Source: Macrosoma leucophasiata
Taxonomy: Eukaryota; Arthropoda; Insecta; Lepidoptera; Hedylidae
Length of the DNA stretch: 64,000 nt
Reading direction: 5' to 3'
NCBI GenBank assembly: GCA_036365455.1
Contig: JAWQUS010000016.1
Span: 12,733,001-12,797,000 of the forward strand
Part shown: one piece after another, positions 44,501 through 53,807 of the stretch
Layout: each line of letters opens with the position of its first letter
Position numbering within the stretch: position 1 is the first letter of the stretch
Translations under genes and position numbers: made by a program
Notes under the pieces: model-generated
Database searches by the model: none
The model's input: only the letters and a program-made list of their open reading frames with translations
Told to the model about the DNA's origin: nothing

Positions 44501-47500
44501 CGGTCTACCATCAGGTGTCCTGCAGCAGCTGTGTTTCCTCTTGAGTCAATCCGTGTATTTCCAATTTTCAATGGCCGCACGTCACTCCTCCGCCTGGTTG
44601 ACGAGGAGTTCGCGCGGTAGTTTTTTGCCCTCCGGTGGGCGAGCGTGCAGGGGTGCGAGGTTACGGATGTGCGTAAGATCTGACACATCGGCCCGCGCGA
44701 ACATCGATGTGGTTAGGCGTCGTATAAACTGTTCAATAGTTTCTATGTCCAGGTCCCTCTGGATCGTGGAATTCCTCACGTAGCGGGGGGCGTTCACGAT
44801 TTTTCGGATGGTTGCCATCTGGGTTGCTTCGATGTTTTTTCTGGTTGTCTCTGAGGTCAACGCATACCATGCCGGCGCCGCATACGTGAGGCGGGGCCTG
44901 ATGTAGCATTTGTAGACCCCTATCTTCACCCTCAGAGGGAGCCTGGAGGTCAGTATTGGGCGGAGGAGGAATCTACTGGTCTTCACCTGTCTTAGGATAT
45001 TCTTGACGTGCGGGCACATTGTGAGTCTCGAGTCAAGTGTGACTCCGAGGTATTTCGCTCGGGTCCCCCACTTGATCTCTTCTCCGTGTAGTTTGAGTGG
45101 TGGCGTTTTGTGGGTATTTCCTGTTGCGACGGTCTGCGTTTTCCCGACGTTCACTGAGAGGCGCCACTTGGAGAGCCATTCTGGCAGGAGGTCCAGGGAA
45201 TTTTGGATTTTTTGGCCCGCTCGCTTCATGTTCATGGATGTGGCTGTATATGCGGCGTCGTCCGCATACAAATACAGCTCACATCCGTCGGCCACTGGGA
45301 TGTCATTTGTGAACGTCGAGTAGCAGGCCGGTGAGAGGCAGCTTCCCTGTGGCACGCCGGCCATCACTGGGCGTGCGCTGGATGTTGCTCTCTCCACCAC
45401 CACTCGTATTTTCCGATCGGCTAAAAAGGATCGTACCACACGAACGATTCGACGGGGCGCATCTGTGAGGGATAGCTTGTACAGCAGACCATCGTGCCAT
45501 ACTCTGTCGAATGCCTTTTCCATGTCTAACAGCACGACGGCAGCTTTCTCTTTTTTATTCTTCGCGACTGTCAGGTTGTGTATAATCCGCGTGAGTTGCT
45601 GCGTCGTGCTGTGTTCCGCTCGGAAGCCGAACTGCTCCGCTCTCACTGGCAAGCACGGTCGCAGGTGTCTCAGCAGGAGCCCTTCGAACACCTTAGAGAT
45701 TGTGGGCAGCAGGGTTATGGGCCGGTAGGATGCAGCTTTCCTTTTGTCCTTCCCCGGTTTTGGTAGCATGATGACGTTTCCCGTCTTCCAGATGGTTGGG
45801 AAATGCCCCGTGCGCAGTATGCCGTTATATAATCTGGCTATTGCCGCGGTGGTCTTGAGTGGCAGGCGTCTCAGTGTGGCATTTGTTATGCCATCTGCGC
45901 CCGGGGCCTTCCTGGGTTTGGTCTGCTTGATCGCTCTAGCTACCATTGCCGGGGAGAAAACGATGGGGTCCTCTTGTGCGTCCGTATTCGCGTCGAAGTA
46001 ATCTCTTAGGTGTTGCTCGACTGCCGAGACGTGCTCTGCCTCAGAGGTGGCGTTCGGTTGGAACTGTTTCTCCAGATGGTCTGCGTACAGCTCGGCGCGG
46101 TCCTCCGCTCGGTATCTGAGCGTCCCGTCCTCGTGAAGCAGAGGTCTAACTGGGGCTGGGGTGTTCGTGTAGCGTCTGCACAATTTGTGCAGCGCGTTTG
46201 TGTCGTCTGAGGCCTCGTCTATAGTGTGCTCCCAGTCCTCCGTACTGTGAGCCTCTACTTCCGCCTTGACCCGTTCCGTGATCCTATTCAGACTGTTCTT
46301 AAGGACTGGGCATCTGGTTGACTGCCACTGCCTTCGCAGTGCCCTTTTTTCCTCCAGCATGCGTCGAATTTTCGGAGGGAGAGGGGGGATGGATCCTGTT
46401 TCCGGTTTCTCCGTTGTGGCATAGTCTTTGGCTTCCTGGATGGCAGTGGTCAGTCCAGCCGCAAGTCTGTCCACCTCCTCTGGCGTTTCAACAGGCCAAG
46501 ACGTCGTTGTGGTCGTCAGCCGATCGGCGAAGAGTGTCCAATCCGTGGTATGACGTGGCGCTCTCTGCGGTGTGCGTACCGGTATATCCGCCAGGACTGC
46601 TAGTATGATTTGGTGATCCGATCCGAAGCTCTCCGCTAAAACTTCCAGCGAGGGCGGGCATGGAAGTCGGCGGTGGACCACCAAATCGATCACATCCGGT
46701 ATTCCATGTGACCCGTCTGGGTAATGCGTGGGCGCGTCTGGGCCCGTGACCGTGTAGTTGAATTTGTCTGCGTCCGTGAAGAGTCGTGCACCGCTGGGAT
46801 TCATACTGTTGGAGTTCCACGCCGGGTGTTTCGAGTTCCAATCGCCGGCGACTAGTACTGCTTTGTCCTCTCCCAAATCCAGTAGTTTGTGGGTGTCCGG
46901 TATAAACTGTAATAGTCCTGGTGGTTTGTAGGTAGCAAATATCTGAAGTGGTCGACCGGCGATTTCCACCTCTACTCCTAGGGCTTTCAGCTCATCCAGT
47001 GCTGGTGTTGATATTGGCTGGTGGACGACTCCTCTCCTGACTAACACGACCAGGCCCCTGCAGGCCCTAATGCGTCCGATTTCGTCCTGGCGGTAGGTAT
47101 GGTAACCTGAGATTCGTAATTTGTCCGCTGGCGTGAGTAGAGTCTCGCAGATTAGCGCCACGTCAATGTCTTGGTCTCGTAGGACGATCCGGAGGAGCGC
47201 GGCCTTGCCCCTCAGGCCGCGGGCGTTCCAGTATATAAGCCGGAAGGGCTTACCCGTGCTGGGTGAGGAGGTCCGCCATCCCCCTCAGCACCACGGGGAC
47301 GGGGTTTTCTCCCGCCCGCAGCGCGTTGAGCACCGCTTGCAGGACCTCCACTGCAGCGGTGAGCACGGCTCTCGTGCCTTCATTCTGGGCCCCAAAGTTT
47401 GCCATCTCTCCCTGGCCCTCGTGATGCGCGGTGTGCGCAGACACAGGTGTGGCGGATGGGGCTCCTGTAATTCTAGTTGGCGGCCGTGCTAACACGGGTC

Positions 47501-50500
47501 CGGGCTTCGGTGGTGGTATTGCCACTGTTGGCGCCACCATTGGTATGATGTTCGCTGCAGGTACTGGGTCCTGGGCCGCGGGCGGTGGGCGTTGGCTCTT
47601 CTTGCCTTTTGGCCTCGATTTCCTTTTCCCCTTCCGCGTGGTTCCTCCGGCTCCGCGCTCATGGGGGTTATTGGCTGCAGCCATCAGGGAAGATGATGCC
47701 TGTTCTGGCTGCGGCCGTTCAGGACCGGCTGGGGCATCGGCGGTGGTGGGTGCGGTGGTTGAAGATATGGCTGCGGTTGAGCGGGCCACGGTGCCAGCTT
47801 TCTTGTTTCTTGCCTCGGCTTTAAATACCGGGCAAGAGGTGTTGTTTGCCGGGTGCGGTCCCCCGCAGTTGGCACAGGTGGCGGGTTCTTCTTTGGGCCG
47901 CTCGCATTCGTAGGCGTGGTGCGGCCCTCCGCACCGGACGCAGGCTAGGGGTCTGTGGCAGCCGTGCGAGGAGTGACGGAATTGCTGGCACCGGTGACAT
48001 TGTGCCGGTCCTTTTTTCCCCCTCCAGGCCTCAATCTTCACTCCGGGCATGAAGAGGATCTCCGTTACATTGTAGATGCCCGGGGTGAGGCCTGGCGTGG
48101 CCTTCAGCAGGGCATGGAAGATGCATCCGGGCCGGCCTTGCCTGGCCCGGACTGGGCGTACGAATTCTGCTTCGTAGCCCTTAGCGCGGAGGTCGTCCTT
48201 GATTTCTTCGGCCGGTGTGTCCGCGGGCAGTCCCCTGATGGCTACCTTAAGTAGTCTGTCTGCCGGGAGGCTGTAGGAGAACCACGATATTCCCGTGTCC
48301 CTCTCCATCTCTCCTAGGTACCGCTGGATGGTACGGTATTCCTCCTCGGAGCCTGGGGTGAACCTTATCCCCTTCCCGAAGGGCCTCGCATTGGGAGGGT
48401 GGCCGAGCCGTTCTCTTAAGGCTTTCAAGTGTTGGGTCCAATCCGGCATATGCTCTACCACCAGCGGGGGATATCGTGGCTTTCTGGTCGTGTCCTTCGC
48501 GCCGACTCCCTGTGCGGCGGGTGTTACATCCTCCGAGGTTCCCGGTACAGGGGCTGCGGCGGTTTCGGCGGTCCTTATTTGTGGTCCGGCTTTCGCGGCG
48601 TCAGCAAACGAGACGGCGGGCGAGATGGCAATGGCGAGCGCGGGGGGCGCGGCGCGGTGCGGGGGAGGCGGCGGCGGTGCGGCGAACGCGGGGGTCCGTA
48701 GGGTCGGTGCGGCTGGCTGCGGTGAGGGCGGGGGGGTATCCTTCCCTCTCAGGCGGGGGTCTCGGGGGGGGAGGGGGGCGATGCATGACCGCTTGGGTGT
48801 CTCCTCTATGCATCCCTCTCCCTCGGGGCTGCGGGGGCGCTTCTCGCCCGGTAGGTATTGGGCCAGTTCGCCCAGTCCCTCAGCTTCCAGTTCCTGCAGC
48901 GACGGCAGCTCCTTTCCTTCCAGTGCCGCCTCCTTGTCCCTCAGGTACATCGCCATCCGTTGCATGACGCCAGGCGAAAACATTCCCGAGTTTTTCATGG
49001 CCGCCAGTGCCACAAAATCCAAGTTCAACTTGGATCTCGGCGTCATGGCGGCTTCCGACAAATCCGGCATGTCCGGCAAGTGCGTCTTGCGGGCCGACGA
49101 TGACCGCATGTAGGGCGGTAATGCAAGGTTTTCGGCCGGGGGGGCGGGGGGAGCGCGCGGGGGTGCGGTGCGGCCGGTCGGGGGGCCGGCGGCTTGGGTC
49201 TTCACAGCGGTTGGTATAATCGGCGGGGAGGGGGGGGGCCTCTCGGTGAGTGAGTGCGATCGAGCTAGTTGCTGTCTCACTCGGCTACTCCCCTCTCTCC
49301 CGGAATTCCCGGTAGGTGTCGGCTTCTGGAGCGGGGGGGGCCTCTCGGTGAGAGGGCGAGACTGCATCTTGCTGTCTCCCTCTCGGCGCTCCCCCTCACT
49401 CCCGGATCTCCTGGTTTCGGTCTCCTTGGTCCCGATTGGCTTTCCCCTTGGCGTGCGCTCCTGCCCGGAATCTTGACGCTCCCTGCTTGGACCGGCTTGG
49501 GAGGTGGCTGCATCCTTGGGTGATGGTGTTGGTGTTCCCCTCTTCATGGTTGAATCTGGCACCGTATACTAATTATACGGGCCAGATTCCTTAAGCGTCC
49601 AGAATGATTCCCGAGGGCGGTGTATTCGTGATGAGAAATACGGATCGTGTTGACGGATGGTGTGTGATCTTGGTTACAGCAGATGGATTTGGTAACAACA
49701 GATATTGACGTACTGTCGTAGGATGTGGTTACACAGACACGCCACCATTCAGTCCGCACGATCGCCGAACACTGAGTTGTATACGCGAGTGAAGGCACTT
49801 TTATACACTGGTATGAGCGAGATGGATATACGAGTGTGAAAGAGAGCGAAAGCGTACGCACGGGCGATCCTCTGACCGTCATGAACCATTTGCTAGCCTT
49901 TATAAACCCGATATCGGCAAGTCACTATCCCCTCTAAGGTAACAAATCCAAGTACCTAAGCCGACCGTGGCGCCACCTAGAATTCTCTATTAAACAATCT
50001 ACCCCAGTCATAATTAGGTTACGTCTCCGACAAACTAGATGGCGCTTGTAGTCACATTTAGGTTCCACTCCGATAAGTATACACCTTAATCAAGCCGATA
50101 AAATGGTAGAATAAAAACATGAAAAATAAAATTATTATTTAGGGTACCTCCCCTATATGTAACGCATAGTTTTTTTTTTTTTTTCATTTTCTATATAGTG
50201 TAGTATATCATTGGATAGGTCTTTTAAAAATGTTAGAGGTGTGCTAACACCATTTTTGGATTTAGTTAACTGTTCGTCACCTATTAAGTTTTAAAGTGCC
50301 AATTTTCGTTAGAGTCAAGTGTTTCCCCCATCTACCAACAAAACGGTTGTTGTTAGAAATTTAAACGTTACGGTAATAGTAGCTACATATAACGAAATTA
50401 AAAGGAAAACTATCACACCTAAGTTAGCTTTATAAATTTGAGTAATAGTCGACCAAATGTAATACTCGAAATTTTTGAACAACTCCATAGAAAATATTTA

Positions 50501-53500
50501 TAATTTTTTTTCATTACATTAATTAAACCTAAAAACTACGGAACCCTACACTGCGCGTGGCCGGACACGCGCTTGACCGGTTTTTTCTTATTTTTATTAT
50601 AAAAGTGTAAATTTACCTGTGGTTCAATGGGCAATAGAAAACTAGGCAGCCATGTTGATATTTTTTTCAATTCAAGTCTATAAAATAGAAGTGAAGCTAA
50701 ATCTTTCAGTATACTTTCCTTTTCTGGATCTGAAAATAAAATGGAATAACTTTATCAATTTTAACCACAGAATAATATAAAAGATGTTCTTACACTCCTA
50801 CTAAAAATATAACCCCCTTATTCATAAGAGTACATAGACAAGACTTTGTTTAAACCTGCCAAGTGTGTGTCGGGCCACGTGCAATGTAGGGTTCCGATTA
50901 TTACATTTTATAAGCCCAATGATGGACAAGCGCCGACCTTCCCCAAAGACGCCCAAAAAGAAGTGTTGCACAACACTATGAGAGAATATGCCATAATGAC
51001 CACAATTGTGAGGCGGATTTACAATTGCAGTGGCGGTGGATAAAAATCGCGCGGGACACTGTTGCCCATCTCAAGTTATTACATTTACTACCGCCCTGTT
51101 CTGATTGTTTGCTCCCCATTATTCGGTTGACTCACTGAACTAAAGGAAGACCCGTCCACTATAGGGCGATGAGGTCGTCATGTCACAATGCCTTCAAGAT
51201 TCAGAATATTGTCTACTTATTTATTTATATTAGCTTCATGGCGGCATCACCGGACATAACATATGTTGACCTCTGTGCTACCACTATTTTTTTCAGCTGT
51301 CCAAATATCACCGTTTAGGGGCGTCAAAGGGGAATACACGACTCTAAGACACTGTTAAAAGCTAATAATTCATGAACAAATCTCTAAGTCGAAAATGATG
51401 TTCCTAAACTTTTGAAAGATCTATCCAATGACACCCTACATATGGGGTGCTTGAAAAAAAAACATCCCAACTCCATTTTTTTATAACATAATGTATTTTT
51501 ACCACTTGCTGGATAGTTGGTAGTACCATGACAAATTATAGCTTTCTAGTACAAAATGTTTCATACTGGTGGACGGACATGTCGAAACTATAAGACTTGA
51601 GCCTACAGAACTTTAACCATAATGTTCTTTGTCTTTTTACCGAAGTCAATTGAGTAAAATAGAAAAACACTAGAGTTTGCTTATATACATCTATGAATAA
51701 AGGGGTCAAAGGCGTACCTTCATATTTCAATGCAAATGAGAATTTATATGGTGCCATTTGATTGTGTAAACGAAGATAGCCCTCTTTGGTGCTGTTACAT
51801 AAACCATCCAATAAAAGAGTGAATAATGCCTTCTCTATAGGCATTGAACAACTTAGACTTGATGTATCTGAATTCTAAAATGAAATCATAAAACAGCACA
51901 TATTAATGAAAGTCACATTTAAAGACATACCTCCTTATTCATAAACATATTTTAGCTAAAGTGTTGCTAATGTCCCCTTTGTCTCTTTCTATCGTACACA
52001 TTTGACAATGAAACTGACAAAAACAAAGCATTCTATAGCTAAAACATATCTAATGTACGTTTATGAATAAGGGGGTTAATACATAACAATGGTTTAATTT
52101 GCATAATCTTGGAAAAACTAATATTTCTTACAATTTCATGATTATTATTGATTGTTATTGTCTCTACAACTTGAGGACCGCAGTCAAAATTGGCCAATAT
52201 ATTAACTTCAGCACCATCATCTCCATATTTAATATCATTTACAGCAAATAAACTTGGTGTTGTGGTTACCTGTAATATTTAAAACGAATTGTTTCTTTAA
52301 TTCAAATAATCTGTAATGGTAAAATAGTTAACATTGAAATCAATTCATGAGGAAAAATATTAATCATATAAGAATCACAATATTTTGGTAAGTGAATTTA
52401 GAAATAAAGAAAAAAAAATGCGGTAAAGTAGCAGGACTGGTTATCCTGCCCTAAGTTATTTTCAGAACTTTTTAAATTTAGTTATTTATAAAAGGAAAAC
52501 CAAGAGTTTGTACAATCATAATAACATAAAATCAATTTAAAAACAGAGAGCTAGGCTAATAAGACGCGAAAACCCAATTGGATAAAGATTGGCAGAAGGA
52601 GTGGGATTGGTCGAAACTAGTAAAAGGAAAGCATTATGCTGATATTCAGCCCCTTATAAAAACCATGGTCTGCTAATACAGACCGTGGTTTTTTAAATTC
52701 TGTTCACAAGATAAGTGATCTTGCTCGGTGCTATGCCGTTTTGGTCATGTGTGTACTCCGTTTTTTTTTTTGCAGAAAATTAGGATTAGGGTCAGTTCTC
52801 TATATGAATGCGGTTTAGATGAAGGTTCCGTAGATCATATATTTTTTAATTGTTCTTTCATTTCAACAAACACCCTAATTTTAAATCTAAACTTATAAAA
52901 TGTGACGCACCTAATTTTTAGTATACTGAATATGTCTTAAATATGTAGCAGTTGAAAAATGTCTTATCTAATTTTATCTACCTATTATCATTTTTTTTTG
53001 TTTCAATATTTTGTAACATATAGCATGTTGTGGTTACCTATAAGTGCAGGAACAGTTAAATAAGTTAATATTTATGCAGTGTATAATTTTTAGATGCACC
53101 CACTGTAACTTGTGTTGGTAATCCGTAAATAAATAAATAAATAAAAATCTTTCCTACCATCTTATATATTATTTCAAATAATATAAAATCACCATCTATA
53201 TTAATTGTAATAATCATATTAGGTTTGATCTAATTTAACTAATATTCTATTTATTTATTATAATTATTATGAAGAACATTCAACTAATTCTTATATTATA
53301 TAGATCAATAATTAAACAATGTGTGTGACATCATGATGACTAGTTGTTACCAGTACTAACAGACGTTTGAGTATTCGGCCATATATGAACCATTTTTAAT
53401 AATAAGAAAACACTTACAGAACTCCACCAATATTTCCTATACCTTTGCCATTGTAAGAAATACTGCATCACATCTTGTTGTGGGATACTAAGACTTAACA

Positions 53501-53807
53501 TTAATTTCGAGTTCATGGGTTTAATTTCATCCTTATCATTTTCTACAACTATTTCACTAATTGGAGCATAGTATGGTGTAATGCAGCCCTGGAATATGTT
53601 TTTCCCATAAGTAGATTCATTCTCACTAAGATATATAGTAAACTGTTGACTTGTTTTTGCATATGAAAATTGTAACCAACTGTTGCACAAGTTCTGCAAT
53701 AACATTTTACTTGGCTTTTCCAAGATGTAAGTACTGTTGTGGTTACTTGAACAACTCAGTTTGAAAAACTCTTTGAGATTAAGAACTCTTCTAAGATTAG
53801 TTTTCAT
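41556..53807 (-). CDS. POLG2: POLG2, accessory subunit of mitochondrial DNA polymerase gamma
   Basis: Six exons on the minus strand: 53418-53807, 52132-52269, 51718-51874, 50617-50729, 43373-43477 and 41556-41612. They total 960 bases and encode 319 residues, all in frame with GT-AG introns. The C-terminal half is the anticodon-binding-like domain of the family: 'LHNQMAPYKFSFALKYE' (family: hxAPYKxSFA), 'DLASLLFYRLELKKISTW', 'GVTYTAILSENTLANGI' (family: PYTxVLxExTLxxG) and 'MLQEQIHIADF' (family: xxKEQVHIxDL). The 'QRYRKYWWSS' block fits the insect N-terminal part. The RSRDTT-type sequence before the last exon reads NLLNSSTMLQ here, a divergence. The protein is the processivity factor of mtDNA polymerase. 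Its ATG overlaps the end of GatC by 11 nt, implying a dicistronic mRNA. Intron 4 (7.1 kb) contains an intact Jockey element in sense orientation. Confidence 0.9.
41770..42002 (-). mobile_element. SINE family 1 copy (POLG2 intron 5)
   Basis: Minus strand: tRNA-like head near 42002-41940 ('ggtcctgggttcgattcccg'), then the body down to 'aatgtgcccgcagatgtc' near 41790. It lacks the 3' end. Confidence 0.8.
42568..42868 (+). mobile_element. SINE family 1, full-length copy with internal perfect hairpin (POLG2 intron 5)
   Basis: The tRNA-like head 'ctgcctcagtagcgtagtgg' (42571 onward) with box B 'gggttcgattcc' is followed by the body and the 3' end 'ctctgcctaccccttcgggt' ... 'gcgtgaagttacgt'. At about 42739-42786 the sequence 'gcccggagatggcaacaggt' is followed, after 'acgcc', by its exact reverse complement. 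The copy at 23417-23727 lacks this extra arm. Confidence 0.88.
42988..43077 (+). mobile_element. Very short 3' fragment of the CR1/L2-like LINE
   Basis: 'ccaatggttgactggcagag' ... 'ccgatgttttattgatacaa' and then a (aaat)n run ending near 43077. This matches the 3' end of the element at 25345-27167. It is a typical dead-on-arrival LINE insertion of about 90 bp. Confidence 0.85.
43738..43880 (+). repeat. Repeat family F fragment
   Basis: Starts 'ttaggattccgtagtaaa' with 'gtctgtctgtctgtctctcc', as in the copy at 24010. It lies in POLG2 intron 4. Confidence 0.6.
44582..47284 (-). CDS. Jockey-type LINE ORF2: APE endonuclease and reverse transcriptase
   Basis: The open frame runs from 47284 to the TGA at 44582-44584, about 900 codons. 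The endonuclease comes first: 'LIYWNARGLRGKAALL' (just before 47161), 'VALICETLL' with the catalytic Glu, 'LVAGDWNSKHPAWNS', and 'SFGSDHQIILAVL' with the SDH motif. Reverse transcriptase follows: 'KTGNVIMLPKPGKDKRKAAS', 'EQFGFRAEHSTTQQL', 'VLLDMEKAFDRVWHDGL', 'GVPQGSCLSPACYSTFTND' and the catalytic 'YLYADDAAY'. The residues around 'LPLKTTAAIARLYNGILRTG' are typical of the Jockey clade. The first ATG (47161) lies inside the endonuclease, after its first conserved block. No ATG precedes that block in this frame, so translation probably starts by coupling to, or frameshifting from, ORF1. Confidence 0.93.
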   Translation of the reverse strand, partial: GGWRTSSPSTGKPFRLIYWNARGLRGKAALLRIVLRDQDIDVALICETLLTPADKLRISGYHTYRQDEIGRIRACRGLVVLVRRGVVHQPISTPALDELKALGVEVEIAGRPLQIFATYKPPGLLQFIPDTHKLLDLGEDKAVLVAGDWNSKHPAWNSNSMNPSGARLFTDADKFNYTVTGPDAPTHYPDGSHGIPDVIDLVVHRRLPCPPSLEVLAESFGSDHQIILAVLADIPVRTPQRAPRHTTDWTLFADRLTTTTTSWPVETPEEVDRLAAGLTTAIQEAKDYATTEKPETGSIPPLPPKIRRMLEEKRALRRQWQSTRCPVLKNSLNRITERVKAEVEAHSTEDWEHTIDEASDDTNALHKLCRRYTNTPAPVRPLLHEDGTLRYRAEDRAELYADHLEKQFQPNATSEAEHVSAVEQHLRDYFDANTDAQEDPIVFSPAMVARAIKQTKPRKAPGADGITNATLRRLPLKTTAAIARLYNGILRTGHFPTIWKTGNVIMLPKPGKDKRKAASYRPITLLPTISKVFEGLLLRHLRPCLPVRAEQFGFRAEHSTTQQLTRIIHNLTVAKNKKEKAAVVLLDMEKAFDRVWHDGLLYKLSLTDAPRRIVRVVRSFLADRKIRVVVERATSSARPVMAGVPQGSCLSPACYSTFTNDIPVADGCELYLYADDAAYTATSMNMKRAGQKIQNSLDLLPEWLSKWRLSVNVGKTQTVATGNTHKTPPLKLHGEEIKWGTRAKYLGVTLDSRLTMCPHVKNILRQVKTSRFLLRPILTSRLPLRVKIGVYKCYIRPRLTYAAPAWYALTSETTRKNIEATQMATIRKIVNAPRYVRNSTIQRDLDIETIEQFIRRLTTSMFARADVSDLTHIRNLAPLHARPPEGKKLPRELLVNQAEE
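47250..49562 (-). CDS. Jockey-type LINE ORF1 (gag-like, PRE_C2HC and zinc knuckles)
   Basis: 770 residues from MPDSTMKRGTPTPSPKDAAT to the TAA at 47250-47252. The first ~330 residues are disordered, rich in Pro, Arg and Ser. 'RPRSPEGEGCIEETPKRSC' is near residue 245. The region around residues 380-520 contains 'LKVAIRGLPADTPAEEIKDD', matching the PRE_C2HC domain of Jockey and related ORF1 proteins. Zinc knuckles follow: QCHRCQQFRHSSHGC, ACVRCGGPHHAYEC and TCANCGGPHPANNTSC. The first knuckle has Arg in place of the usual Gly before His. The tail (about 560-690) is low-complexity Ala/Pro/Lys. ORF1 proteins bind and chaperone the element's RNA. The end overlaps the ORF2 frame by 35 nt. Confidence 0.92.
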   Translation of the reverse strand: MPDSTMKRGTPTPSPKDAATSQAGPSRERQDSGQERTPRGKPIGTKETETRRSGSEGERREGDSKMQSRPLTERPPPLQKPTPTGNSGREGSSRVRQQLARSHSLTERPPPSPPIIPTAVKTQAAGPPTGRTAPPRAPPAPPAENLALPPYMRSSSARKTHLPDMPDLSEAAMTPRSKLNLDFVALAAMKNSGMFSPGVMQRMAMYLRDKEAALEGKELPSLQELEAEGLGELAQYLPGEKRPRSPEGEGCIEETPKRSCIAPLPPRDPRLRGKDTPPPSPQPAAPTLRTPAFAAPPPPPPHRAAPPALAIAISPAVSFADAAKAGPQIRTAETAAAPVPGTSEDVTPAAQGVGAKDTTRKPRYPPLVVEHMPDWTQHLKALRERLGHPPNARPFGKGIRFTPGSEEEYRTIQRYLGEMERDTGISWFSYSLPADRLLKVAIRGLPADTPAEEIKDDLRAKGYEAEFVRPVRARQGRPGCIFHALLKATPGLTPGIYNVTEILFMPGVKIEAWRGKKGPAQCHRCQQFRHSSHGCHRPLACVRCGGPHHAYECERPKEEPATCANCGGPHPANNTSCPVFKAEARNKKAGTVARSTAAISSTTAPTTADAPAGPERPQPEQASSSLMAAANNPHERGAGGTTRKGKRKSRPKGKKSQRPPPAAQDPVPAANIIPMVAPTVAIPPPKPGPVLARPPTRITGAPSATPVSAHTAHHEGQGEMANFGAQNEGTRAVLTAAVEVLQAVLNALRAGENPVPVVLRGMADLLTQHG
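49885..50616. repeat. POLG2 intron 4 remainder with repeat F fragment
   Basis: Right of the Jockey insertion: unique AT-rich DNA, then about 50340-50590 matches repeat F ('ggaaccctacactgcgcgtg', 'cgcgcttgaccggttttttc'), which ends only a few tens of bases before the exon 4 donor. Confidence 0.55.
51930..52076. mobile_element. MITE family H, complete copy (POLG2 intron 2)
   Basis: 147 bp flanked by TA on both sides. Terminal inverted repeats: 'CCTCCTTATTCATAAACATA' and, on the other strand, 'ACCCCCTTATTCATAAACGT'. The inner sequence also mirrors ('ttttagctaaa' against 'tagctaaaaca'). It fills more than half of a 257-bp intron. A related cluster is at 39141-39434, and half copies lie near 50812 and 51690. 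Confidence 0.82.

Larger units (their letters stand above)
44303..49871 (-). mobile_element. Apparently intact, full-length Jockey-clade non-LTR retrotransposon
   Basis: It is flanked by an exact 13-bp direct repeat 'ctgaccgtcatga' (44290-44302 and 49872-49884), which I read as the target-site duplication. The element is about 5.57 kb and GC-rich against AT-rich surroundings. The order on the minus strand is a 5' UTR of about 310 bp (49871-49563), ORF1 (49562-47250), ORF2 (47284-44582) and a 3' UTR of about 280 bp. Neither ORF contains a stop or frameshift, and all catalytic motifs are present. It has no obvious poly(A) tail; the 3' end reads '...gatgatagtaacctgc'. It lies in POLG2 intron 4 in the gene's sense direction. 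Confidence 0.9.

Noticed and set aside
44286..49476. Numerous plus-strand ORFs (for example 44286-44783, 47431-47913, 48295-49113)
   Set aside because: They are shadows of the GC-rich Jockey ORFs on the other strand, with no recognisable domains.
44303..49871. R1/TRAS-type (site-specific) retrotransposon
   Set aside because: RT and ORF1 motifs fit Jockey better, and the target is an ordinary intron, neither rDNA nor telomeric repeats.
49544..49882. 112-codon ORF upstream of Jockey ORF1
   Set aside because: It lies in the element's 5' UTR, its start codon falls in the flanking target duplication, and its sequence is not protein-like.
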